A stretch of 34,902 bases of DNA from assembly GCA_947450255.1 (NCBI GenBank), contig CANFVA010000012.1, positions 1-34,902 of the forward strand, given 5' to 3'. Below the pieces are notes generated by a model, which was not told the origin of the DNA, did not search any database, and saw only the letters and a program-made list of their open reading frames with translations. Positions 25,959 to 34,035 of this stretch are shown in pieces (position 1 is the first letter of the stretch; the number at the start of each line of letters is the position of its first letter). The position numbers were made by a program, and so were the translations under genes. The DNA is from Comamonadaceae bacterium (GTDB lineage Bacteria; Pseudomonadota; Gammaproteobacteria; Burkholderiales; Burkholderiaceae_C).

Positions 25959-28694
25959 TTATTTAACTGGCCCAGCGGTCACTACCACCATATTTGACGT
26001 ATCCACGAGTTTTTTAGCAGCAGCATCGATCTCTTCGATCGTCAGGTCTTGCATGATGCCGATCTTCTCTTCGTACCAAGCAGCGCTGCGTTCCCGGCCC
26101 AGCAGCGCTGCGGATTCAGCGCGCAACAGTTCATCGACCATGTAGCTATCACTACTTAAGCCCTGCTCTATGGACTCCGCTAAAGTGCGCTTGGCGAAGA
26201 ACAGTTCTAAAGAACTCAAACCCTGGCTGGAAATTTTTTTCAAGGCATCGCGCGTCGCTTTATCAAAGGCCGCGAGATTTTTGGGAGCAAAACTCCCGTA
26301 GACATAAAAACTTAGGAAGGCGTCAGATTCGTTGGGCTCCAACTGTGCGCCAACGGCGTAAGAAAGGCCCTTCTCCTCCCGCACTTCTTTAAAGAACCGT
26401 GACGCGGCACCGCCCCCAATGATGCCGCTAGCGATTTGCATAGCCAAACCCTCGCGGGACCACGGATCAACAGGTATCCTTTTTGCCATAAGTCGCACAC
26501 TGTTAGGCTTATCGGGCGTGTTAATTTCAACAGCATTAGCGCCATATGCATACCAAGGATTGGGTATGCGCGCATAGCTCTCAGCGCCGCCGGGAGTCTG
26601 CCAGTCACCGAAGCTGCGTAAGATGTCACGTTGTACTACTGCAACATCCAGGGCACCAACGGCAGCGAATTCCCCCACACTGGCACCCGCAAATTGGCGC
26701 CAAAATCGCTTGACATCTTCTACCTGCAAGGTTCGAAATTGGGCAAGCAATTCTTCGCCGGATCGGACGTAACGTGGGTCGTCGAACGCATACGGTGTTG
26801 CCAATAATTTATTGACAGCAGTGTGTACCAAGGCGCCTTGGTTACTTTGTTGCTCTAATAAGCTTCCAACAATCTCTTGCCGCCATTTCGAAAAACTTGA
26901 TTCGTCGAAAGAAGGATTGCGCAACACGTCATGCAACAATTTGGAAAATGCGGGCCAGTTAGCACGTGTGGTTTGAAAATTGACATTCAAGCCACCATAG
27001 TCGGAAAAGACCTGCATCTTACTTTTCAGCTGCGCAAGTTGTGATTGAATTTGCAATTCACTGCGCGTCAAACTGCCTTTGAGCAATAGACTTCCCACAT
27101 GCACTGCGACCCCCTGGCCTCGCAAACTATTTTCATTACCCCAGCGTAGTTGTAATCGCCCTACGAGTTGATCGTTAATCGCCGGGCGGGGCAGCAAAAT
27201 CAGGTGAAGCTGACCATTGATTTTGCTTCGAATAGTGCGCTTTTCAATCTCAGCAACCGTGGGCTCAAAGCGCGCAAGCGCAGGTAACTTGTCTGCGCTG
27301 GCATCCGCCTGAGATTGCGCTACATACTCACCCAAATCTTGCGCTTGCGGCAAGGGCGCGCGCACCGGATCATCTTCTGGAATGAACGTCACGCGCACCC
27401 GGTTAGCGTCTACCAAATAGGCTTTGGCAACACGCTGGGTATCGGCCACACTGACGGCCCGTAGCTTATCCCTGTAAAAAAATCCTAGACGCCAATCACC
27501 ACCGGCTGCGGCACCCGCAAGGCTAGACCCGAACGCATCTGCACTACTTGTCGCTTGCGCTTGAAAATTTTCAAGTGCACGGCGCGCGTCCTCTAACTCC
27601 TGCGGGGTTACACCATTTTGCGCGATGGCAGCTATGTGACGCAGTACCAGAGCCTGTACTTGCTCGCGTGCCTCGGCATCTAGCAATTGCATACCGATAG
27701 CAAATGCACCCTCCTGACGCATGGATCGATGCATTGCCCAGGGCGAACTACCCAAACCCTGGCTTTCAAAATCAACGCGAAAACGCCCACCACCCGCACT
27801 CACTAGCGAATGGGCCACGATGTCCAGCACGGCATCATCCGGATGCGCATGGGGCACGCCGCGCCAACTCATACGCATGATGGGGGCACTACCGACACGG
27901 CGAATAATGGCTTCGCGTACACCTTGTTGCACCGGTTCACGGGTATAAACCGTAGGCAGCGGGACGCTGGGGTTTGTCAGTGGCCCAAATACGGATTGAA
28001 TATGGGCGAGTACTGCTGCAGCGTCGAACCGCCCGGCCACCACCAGCACCATATTGTCCGGGCGGTACCAGGTTTTGTTAAAAGCCTGCAGTCTTTCAAT
28101 ATTGATATTTTCTATATTGGATTGGATGCCAATTACCGGCCTGCCATAGCCATGGTTAGGAAATGCCAAAGCCATACCGGCGTCATACACCGCCCGATCC
28201 GGGTACGTGGCAGATAGTTCAAATTCATTGCGAACCACGCTCATTTCACGGTCCAAATCTTGTTTTGCGATAAAACTATTGACCATGGCATCAGCCAGCC
28301 AGCCAAGGTACCAGCGAAGGTTCTCCGCATCCGGATTCATGCTGGCGAAGTACTGTGTGCTATCTAAGTCGGTAGTACCGTTGTAATAAAAACCGCGGTT
28401 AGAAAATTCTTTCGCCGGGTCGCGCGTAGTGGGCGTGCCCTTAAAAACCATGTGCTCCAGCAAGTGCGCCATTCCGCCTTCACCAAAGCCTTCGACCGCG
28501 CTGCCTGCTTTGACTACCAAGTGCGTGTAGCTTCGGGTGTGCAAGTCATTGGGCGCTAGCAGGACTTGTAGTCCATTGGTCAGGCGGTACTCGGTGACGC
28601 CCTCCATGCTGCGAATAAGGGTTTGGGCACCAGACGTGACTGGCGCAAGCAAACCAAGAAATAGCAGGTAAATAAAGCAGTAAATCGATCTCAT
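25959..28694 (-). CDS. M16 family zinc metallopeptidase (two-domain, secreted)
   Basis: Signal peptide MRSIYCFIYLLFLGLLAPVTSGA; inverzincin motif MAHLLEHMVFKGTP; second M16-like half. Start at 28694 preferred over ORF start 28823. Confidence 0.92.
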   Translation of the reverse strand: MRSIYCFIYLLFLGLLAPVTSGAQTLIRSMEGVTEYRLTNGLQVLLAPNDLHTRSYTHLVVKAGSAVEGFGEGGMAHLLEHMVFKGTPTTRDPAKEFSNRGFYYNGTTDLDSTQYFASMNPDAENLRWYLGWLADAMVNSFIAKQDLDREMSVVRNEFELSATYPDRAVYDAGMALAFPNHGYGRPVIGIQSNIENINIERLQAFNKTWYRPDNMVLVVAGRFDAAAVLAHIQSVFGPLTNPSVPLPTVYTREPVQQGVREAIIRRVGSAPIMRMSWRGVPHAHPDDAVLDIVAHSLVSAGGGRFRVDFESQGLGSSPWAMHRSMRQEGAFAIGMQLLDAEAREQVQALVLRHIAAIAQNGVTPQELEDARRALENFQAQATSSADAFGSSLAGAAAGGDWRLGFFYRDKLRAVSVADTQRVAKAYLVDANRVRVTFIPEDDPVRAPLPQAQDLGEYVAQSQADASADKLPALARFEPTVAEIEKRTIRSKINGQLHLILLPRPAINDQLVGRLQLRWGNENSLRGQGVAVHVGSLLLKGSLTRSELQIQSQLAQLKSKMQVFSDYGGLNVNFQTTRANWPAFSKLLHDVLRNPSFDESSFSKWRQEIVGSLLEQQSNQGALVHTAVNKLLATPYAFDDPRYVRSGEELLAQFRTLQVEDVKRFWRQFAGASVGEFAAVGALDVAVVQRDILRSFGDWQTPGGAESYARIPNPWYAYGANAVEINTPDKPNSVRLMAKRIPVDPWSREGLAMQIASGIIGGGAASRFFKEVREEKGLSYAVGAQLEPNESDAFLSFYVYGSFAPKNLAAFDKATRDALKKISSQGLSSLELFFAKRTLAESIEQGLSSDSYMVDELLRAESAALLGRERSAAWYEEKIGIMQDLTIEEIDAAAKKLVDTSNMVVVTAGPVK

Positions 28695-28849
28695 GGCACC
28701 ACCGTCCCTTCCAATATGATTATTTATATGATAACTAAATTGGAAATTACACGGGCAATGAGGTGCCGTGGGATGCGCCTTAACCCGACCAGGACGGCGA
28801 AAAAGCGAGGCAGAAGGCGACATAGCGCTGTCCGATCAGGGTCGCCTAA

Positions 28850-28980
28850 GGAAGCGCTGCGTAAGTCCAAACCCGTCATTGCGAGCGCAGCGAAGCAATC
28901 CATTTTGGCTTGCCTATTAAGCACTTATGGATCGCCGCGTCGCTGCGCTCCTCGCGATGACGGACTCATGCAGACCTTCC
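28850..28980. mobile_element. 131-bp MITE-like palindromic element, copy 2 (inverted relative to copy 1)
   Basis: Reverse complement aligns to copy 1 without gaps (12 substitutions over the 141 nt including flanks, by hand); flanked by CTAA (28846-28849, 28981-28984). Confidence 0.85.
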
Positions 28981-29023
28981 CTAAGTCTCCGATAGAGGTC
29001 TGCTTATTGGCAAGCAAGCAGGG

Positions 29024-29755
29024 CTATTTGAGCCACTGCGGATCGGGCAATTGTCCGAACACCTGGCGCAGACCCTGGCTCCAACTGCTGCGCAAGTCTC
29101 TGAAGTACGTATCTTCGGCGTCTATGCGGTGCCTTTTGGTCACCCGCAAGTCATTGGTTTTGACCATGGCCACATCAATCGGCAGACCCACCGACAAATT
29201 ACTTTTGATGGTCGAGTCGAACGAAACCAAGGCGCATTTGATGGCCTGCGACAGGCTGATGCCGGGCTGAATGACACGGTCCAAAATCGGTTTGCCGTAT
29301 TTGCTCTCGCCGATCTGGAAAAACGGTGTGTCGGCTGTGGACTCGATGAAATTGCCTTGCGGATACACCATGAACAAACGCGGCGCTTCGCCTTTGACCT
29401 GGCCGCCGACCAAAAACGTGGCGGTGAAATCCACATCGCTTTGTTCAGGCGCTTCGTTCCTAGTGGTGTGTATGGTTTTGCGCAATTCGCGGCCCACCAG
29501 TTCGGCCACGGTAAACATGGAGGCATGGGCCGTCAGTGGCTTGTCTTCATCCAAAGCGCGTTGCTTGACGCGGCTGATCACTTGCTGCGTGGTCGCCAGG
29601 TTGCCGCTGTTAAGCATGACGACGACACCTTGGCCCGGTGTTTCAATAACCGTCATCTTGCAAAACGTGGACACATGGTCCACGCCCGCGTTGGTGCGCG
29701 AGTCCGAGGCGAACACCAGTCCTTCGTCGAGCACCATGCCAACACAGTAAGTCAT
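29024..29755 (-). CDS. anbu: Anbu, ancestral beta-subunit proteasome-type protease
   Basis: TYCVGMVLDEGLVFASDSRTNAGVDHVSTFCKM N-terminus and ~243 aa size; downstream of transglutaminase/alpha-E/ATP-grasp genes as in known Anbu operons. Confidence 0.93.
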   Translation of the reverse strand: MTYCVGMVLDEGLVFASDSRTNAGVDHVSTFCKMTVIETPGQGVVVMLNSGNLATTQQVISRVKQRALDEDKPLTAHASMFTVAELVGRELRKTIHTTRNEAPEQSDVDFTATFLVGGQVKGEAPRLFMVYPQGNFIESTADTPFFQIGESKYGKPILDRVIQPGISLSQAIKCALVSFDSTIKSNLSVGLPIDVAMVKTNDLRVTKRHRIDAEDTYFRDLRSSWSQGLRQVFGQLPDPQWLK

Positions 29756-29765
29756 GCCTAAAGCC

Positions 29766-30569
29766 TTATTGCTGATCGTAAGTGCTTGATTCTACTTTTG
29801 CGTAGCTGTGCATGGTTTCATTGCCGCCACCTATGCGCATGCCGCGCACCGGGCTGGCGTCTTCGTAGTCCAGGCCGTGCGCCAGCCGTATGTGGCCTCG
29901 GTCTGCGTCACTCGAATTGCTGACGTCATAGCCTATCCAGCGCCCACCCACCCAGGCCTCGGCCCAGGCGTGGCTGGCCACTTGCTCGTTGTGCGCGGAA
30001 TGCAAATAGCCGCTGACGTAGCGCGCCGGTACACCCAGAAAGCGCGCGCACGCCACAAACACATGGGTGTGGTCCTGGCACACACCTTTGCCTTTGGCGA
30101 AGGACTGGGCCGCCGAATCGCCGACGTGGGTGATGCCGGTTTCATAGGGCATGCGCTCCAGCAAAGCCAGCATGACATCGTGCAAAGCCATGTAAGGGCG
30201 CGATTTGACCGTGGCGCGAAAAGGTTCGATAAAACTTTGCATGGCCGCGTCCACGCTGGTCAAGGTGGTAGCGCGTAAATACACCGCATGCGGTACCGTG
30301 CCCTCGGGCTCGCCCTGGTCTGAATCGGTCAAGTCCACGCTGCCGCGCGCGCGCAACACGATGTCCTGGCTGGCGTTTTCCAGCACCAGACAATGGCACA
30401 AATTGCCATATGCATCTGTCCAAGGAGTGGCTTTGCCGGGCAAGTCCAGTTGCCAGTGCAACACGTTTTGCCTTTGGGTTTTGGCCGGGGTCATGCGCAG
30501 CATTTGTATGCTGCGGCGCACCGGCTGTTCGTAGCGGTAACTGGTTTCGTGGAACACCTGTAGCTTCAT
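29766..30569 (-). CDS. Transglutaminase-like family protein
   Basis: MKLQVFHETSYRYEQPVRRSIQMLRMTPA N-domain; GKGVCQDHTHVFVACARFLGVPARYVSGYL core with catalytic Cys; SHAWAEAWV His. Confidence 0.93.
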   Translation of the reverse strand: MKLQVFHETSYRYEQPVRRSIQMLRMTPAKTQRQNVLHWQLDLPGKATPWTDAYGNLCHCLVLENASQDIVLRARGSVDLTDSDQGEPEGTVPHAVYLRATTLTSVDAAMQSFIEPFRATVKSRPYMALHDVMLALLERMPYETGITHVGDSAAQSFAKGKGVCQDHTHVFVACARFLGVPARYVSGYLHSAHNEQVASHAWAEAWVGGRWIGYDVSNSSDADRGHIRLAHGLDYEDASPVRGMRIGGGNETMHSYAKVESSTYDQQ

Positions 30570-31516
30570 GCGATGGACTCCAGGTAATCGGTTTGCACGG
30601 CTTCGGCCAGTGCGATGTTTTCTTTGACAAACAGCTCCAGGTAATTTTCCAGACCGCTGTCGTAGACCTCGCTCAAGCTGCCGAATTTCAAATTGGTCAA
30701 CAAGTTGGCGCAACGCTTGCGCGCCTCTCGCCCGGTTTGCTGCGGCAACTGGTTCAGTATGTATGCGGTTTCGTCCAGACAAAAATGCAGCGAACGCGGC
30801 ACCCGCGGGTTGAAGATCAGCAGCTCGGACACGCGGTCTGCGTCTATGGCGTCGCGGTAGGTGTCGCGGTAAGCCTCTAGCGCACTGACCGAGCGCAGCA
30901 CCGCACCCAGGCGGTAATAGTCGTCCACCAAATCGTTGGTCTCGCCTTGTTCCACCTGTGTTTTGACGCTCAGTATGCGCGCCGTGTTGTCGGCGCGTTC
31001 CAGGTAAGTGCCCAAGCGGATGAAGTGGTAAGGCTGGTCGCGCTGAATCGTGGCAAAGGTCACGCCCCGGAACAAATGCGAGCGTTGCTTGATCCATTCA
31101 AACAGCGAGGAGTCCACCGGGTGGTCCGGGCCTTTGATTTTCTTTTTGCGCGCCAACAACTCCAGCCAGGTGTCGTTGATGCATTCCCACATCTCCACCG
31201 TCATGGCACCGCGCACCGAGCGTGCGTTTTCGCGGCAGGACTGTATGCAATTGAAAATGGACGACGGATGGTCCGGGTCCCAGGCCAAAAACTGGGCCAC
31301 CTGGTCGGAGCGCATGGGCCGGCCTGTGGCTTGGAAGGCAGACAAGGTGTCGGTGATGACCAGCGGTTCGCTGACCGTGTCCGGCGCGGCGCGGCTGTTG
31401 TCAGAGCTGGAAAGCAGGGCGAAGGACTGGCCGACTTCCAAAATACGCGCCATGTTTTCGGCGCGCTCCAGATAGCGCGACAGCCAATACAGTTGTGCAG
31501 CAACACGTGACAGCAT
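30566..31516 (-). CDS. Alpha-E domain-containing protein (DUF403)
   Basis: MLSRVAAQLYWLSRYLERAENMARILEV; YHFIRLGTYLERADNTARILSVK; overlaps neighbours by 3-4 nt. Confidence 0.93.
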   Translation of the reverse strand: MLSRVAAQLYWLSRYLERAENMARILEVGQSFALLSSSDNSRAAPDTVSEPLVITDTLSAFQATGRPMRSDQVAQFLAWDPDHPSSIFNCIQSCRENARSVRGAMTVEMWECINDTWLELLARKKKIKGPDHPVDSSLFEWIKQRSHLFRGVTFATIQRDQPYHFIRLGTYLERADNTARILSVKTQVEQGETNDLVDDYYRLGAVLRSVSALEAYRDTYRDAIDADRVSELLIFNPRVPRSLHFCLDETAYILNQLPQQTGREARKRCANLLTNLKFGSLSEVYDSGLENYLELFVKENIALAEAVQTDYLESIA

Positions 31517-32937
31517 CAGAGCGCCTCCTCGTCTTCCAGCACCCAGGTGTCTTTGGTGCCGCCGCCTTGGGATGAATTGACCACCAGCGAGCCTTCGCGC
31601 AACGCCACACGCGTGAGACCGCCGGGCACGATGCGCGTGTCCTTGCCCATCAGCACAAAGGGACGCAAATCGATGTGGCGCGGCGCAATGCCTTGGTCGA
31701 CAAATATCGGACATGCCGACAAACTCAGCGTGGGCTGGGCGATGTAGTTATCCGGCTGCGCTTTCAAGCGCTTGGCAAAACTCTCTATTTCCGCTTTGCT
31801 GGCGGTGGGGCCGACCAGCATGCCGTAGCCGCCGGCGCCATGGACTTCTTTGACCACCAGTTGGGACAAATTGGCCAGCACATGCGACAACTCATCGGGC
31901 TTGCGGCATTGCCAGGTTTGCACATTGTTGAGTAGCGGCGTTTCGTCCAAGTAAAAGCGAATCATGTCAGGTACATAAGGGTAAATCGATTTGTCGTCGG
32001 CCACGCCTGTGCCCAACGCGTTGGCGATCACCACATTGCCCTGGCGGTACACCGACGCCAGACCCGGCACGCCAATCAGTGAATCCGGCGCAAAACTCAA
32101 AGGGTCCATATAGACATCATCGACGCGGCGGTAAATCACATCGACTTGCTGCGGGCCTTCGGTGGTTTGCATGTACACATGGCCGCCGCGCACAAACAAG
32201 TCCGAGCCTTCGACAAGTTCTATGCCCATTTGCTTGGCCAAAAACGCATGCTCAAAATACGCGCTGTTGAAACGCCCCGGCGTGTGCAACACCACCGTGG
32301 GCTGGTCCACCCAACTGGCCGAGCGCAAGGTTTGCAGCAGCAGGGCGGGATAGTGCTCGACCGGCCGCACCGCGTAGCGACGGAACAAATCGGGGAACAA
32401 ACGCATCATCAACAAGCGGTTGCTCAGCATGTAAGACACGCCGGAGGGCACCCGCAAGTTGTCTTCCAGCACATAAAAATCGCCGTCCGAATGCCGCACG
32501 ATGTCTACACCGGCGATATGGGCGTAAATTTGATGCGGTAAATCCAAACCGAGCATGACGGGCATGAACTGGGCGTTGGCAAGAATTTGTTCGGCGGGGA
32601 TCAAGCCTGCTTTTAAGATGCGTTGCTCGTGGTACACATCGTGCAAAAACATATTGATGGCTTTGACGCGTTGCACCAGGCCTTTTTCCAAGTGCGCCCA
32701 TTCTTTGCCGTGGATGATGCGCGGAATCAAATCTGAGGGAATCAGCCGCTCGGTGCCGCCTTCGTCGCCATTGAGCGAAAACGTGATGCCGGTGCGCCGG
32801 AAAATCAGGTCTGCCTCGGTTTGCTTGACTTGAATGGTGTCCGCCGACACGCCTTTGAGCCAGGTGTCAAAGGCTGCGTAATGCGGGCGGGCGATGCCCT
32901 GCGCGTCGCTCATCTCATTAAATATCGGGCTGCTCAT
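31516..32937 (-). CDS. Circularly permuted type 2 ATP-grasp protein (DUF404/DUF407)
   Basis: FSLNGDEGGTERLIPSDLIPRIIHGKEWAHLEKGLVQRVKAINMFLHDVYHEQRIL; VLEDNLRVPSGVSYMLSNR; VKEVHGAGGYGMLVGPTAS. Start at 32937 with GGAG ribosome-binding-like site. Confidence 0.94.
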   Translation of the reverse strand: MSSPIFNEMSDAQGIARPHYAAFDTWLKGVSADTIQVKQTEADLIFRRTGITFSLNGDEGGTERLIPSDLIPRIIHGKEWAHLEKGLVQRVKAINMFLHDVYHEQRILKAGLIPAEQILANAQFMPVMLGLDLPHQIYAHIAGVDIVRHSDGDFYVLEDNLRVPSGVSYMLSNRLLMMRLFPDLFRRYAVRPVEHYPALLLQTLRSASWVDQPTVVLHTPGRFNSAYFEHAFLAKQMGIELVEGSDLFVRGGHVYMQTTEGPQQVDVIYRRVDDVYMDPLSFAPDSLIGVPGLASVYRQGNVVIANALGTGVADDKSIYPYVPDMIRFYLDETPLLNNVQTWQCRKPDELSHVLANLSQLVVKEVHGAGGYGMLVGPTASKAEIESFAKRLKAQPDNYIAQPTLSLSACPIFVDQGIAPRHIDLRPFVLMGKDTRIVPGGLTRVALREGSLVVNSSQGGGTKDTWVLEDEEAL

Positions 32938-32976
32938 CGGGACTCCGCGTTTTCCAACTAAGGGGCAACAATGCCT

Positions 32977-32993
32977 AAGCACGCATCGTGCCG
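32977..32993 (-). promoter_or_regulatory. Candidate sigma54 (-24/-12) promoter of the Anbu operon
   Basis: Minus strand CGGCACGATGCGTGCTT vs consensus TGGCACG-N4-TTGCW; GG and GC 12 nt apart; predicted start about 30 nt upstream of ATP-grasp ATG. Confidence 0.55.
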
Positions 32994-33062
32994 CCTGCAC
33001 ATTGGGCATGCTAAGGCATGTGCGCGGATTTGCCTAAGTCGTTGCACCAAAAAAGGTCGCAC

Positions 33063-33079
33063 TGCACCATACCAGTGCC
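33063..33079. promoter_or_regulatory. Candidate NtrC-binding site
   Basis: Minus strand GGCACTGGTATGGTGCA matches the GCAC-N6-GGTGC spacing of NtrC boxes; centred about 104 nt upstream of the predicted sigma54 start; a second half-site GGTGCA about 21 nt away. Confidence 0.5.
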
Positions 33080-33204
33080 CAGCTGCGGGCGCGCTTTGGC
33101 ACGGCATAGATAGGCGCTAAGGGTGTCGCAAGGTCTTTGCCAATCAAAGGAACACCTTGGCACCCAAAAAAAATGCGCCTCCGCCTGACCCTGACCTTGT
33201 TTCC

Positions 33205-33372
33205 TTACCACCCAGAAGTTGGTAAATCCGGCACCTTGTTGATTTGAAGACAGGGTTTTGACCCGTTCTTCAGAGCGAACGCTTTGGGTGTGTGCCCGCA
33301 TAGCGCAATGTGAGGCCTCTCCTGGTGATAGGAGACTCGCCAAGCCTTAACTTTATTCTTGGCAGCGCGCGG
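33205..33372 (-). pseudogene. Fossil C-terminal fragment of IS3-family-type transposase (integrase-core end)
   Basis: Minus-strand reading AAKNKVKAWRVSYHQERPHIALCGHTPKAFALKNGSKPCLQINKVPDLPTSGW-stop; the WRxxYxxxRPHxALxxxTPxxFA pattern is typical of IS3/IS407-type OrfB C-termini. Confidence 0.75.
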
Positions 33373-33428
33373 CGCGGGCAATAGCCAAACTAATATAGGC
33401 GGCAACACCGATCCCGCAAAATAGCAGC

Positions 33429-33941
33429 ATGCCCATGTACCGGCCTCCTCTTCGCCTTCCTTTGCTCCTTGGCGCGCTGCTGTGCGCGCTGGTGGGCTGC
33501 GGCACGGCGCCCCAGCAAGCTGGGCCAAGCAGCGCCTCCGTCCCGTCCTCGCAATCGCCGCTCACCGGCAAACGGCAAGACGTAGTGATGCAGGCCATGG
33601 CCATGCTGGACCGCAACTATGTGTACAACGGCAAAAAGTTGCACACCGGATTTGACTGCTCAGGCCTGGTGAGCTTTGTATACAAAGAATCTGCCGGCGT
33701 GGAACTGCGCGGCAGCGCGGCTGACATCGCCAGCAAAACCCGCCCGGTGCCCGCCAACGCCGCCGTCCCCGGCGACTTGGTGTTCTTCAACACCCTGGGC
33801 GCGCCCAATTCGCACGTTGGCATTTACATCGGCTCTGGCAAATTCATCCACGCCGCCAACGAGCGCACCGGGGTGCGCATCGACCAACTCACGGCGGACT
33901 ACTGGGCCAAGCGACTGGAAGGCTACCGCAGCGTTTTGTAG
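33429..33941 (+). CDS. NlpC/P60 family lipoprotein (C40 endopeptidase)
   Basis: Lipobox ALVGCGT; FDCSGLVSFVYKESAGVELRGSAADIA; DLVFFNTLGAPNSHVGIYIGSGKFIHA. Confidence 0.94.
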   Translation: MPMYRPPLRLPLLLGALLCALVGCGTAPQQAGPSSASVPSSQSPLTGKRQDVVMQAMAMLDRNYVYNGKKLHTGFDCSGLVSFVYKESAGVELRGSAADIASKTRPVPANAAVPGDLVFFNTLGAPNSHVGIYIGSGKFIHAANERTGVRIDQLTADYWAKRLEGYRSVL

Positions 33942-34035
33942 CGCAGGATGATCGAATTTTTGTTTTCGTAAACACATTTATTTCTAAAATAATAATGAAT
34001 TCCGTTACCATGCGCGCTCACTTAGTGAGCACTCC

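Noticed and set aside
28716-29270. 184-aa + strand ORF
   Set aside because: Runs through the MITE and the antisense of Anbu; translation has no recognisable domain.
33200-33370. Structured intergenic RNA (6S-like) considered because of hairpins and CCAAGCCTTAACTTT
   Set aside because: The minus-strand translation gives a convincing transposase C-terminus, which explains the sequence better.
33353-33436. Possible 27-aa membrane microprotein MGMLLFCGIGVAAYISLAIARAARCQE (minus) with an upstream AGGAGG
   Set aside because: Overlaps the NlpC/P60 start on one side and the transposase fossil on the other; too short to support, though the Shine-Dalgarno-like site is notable.
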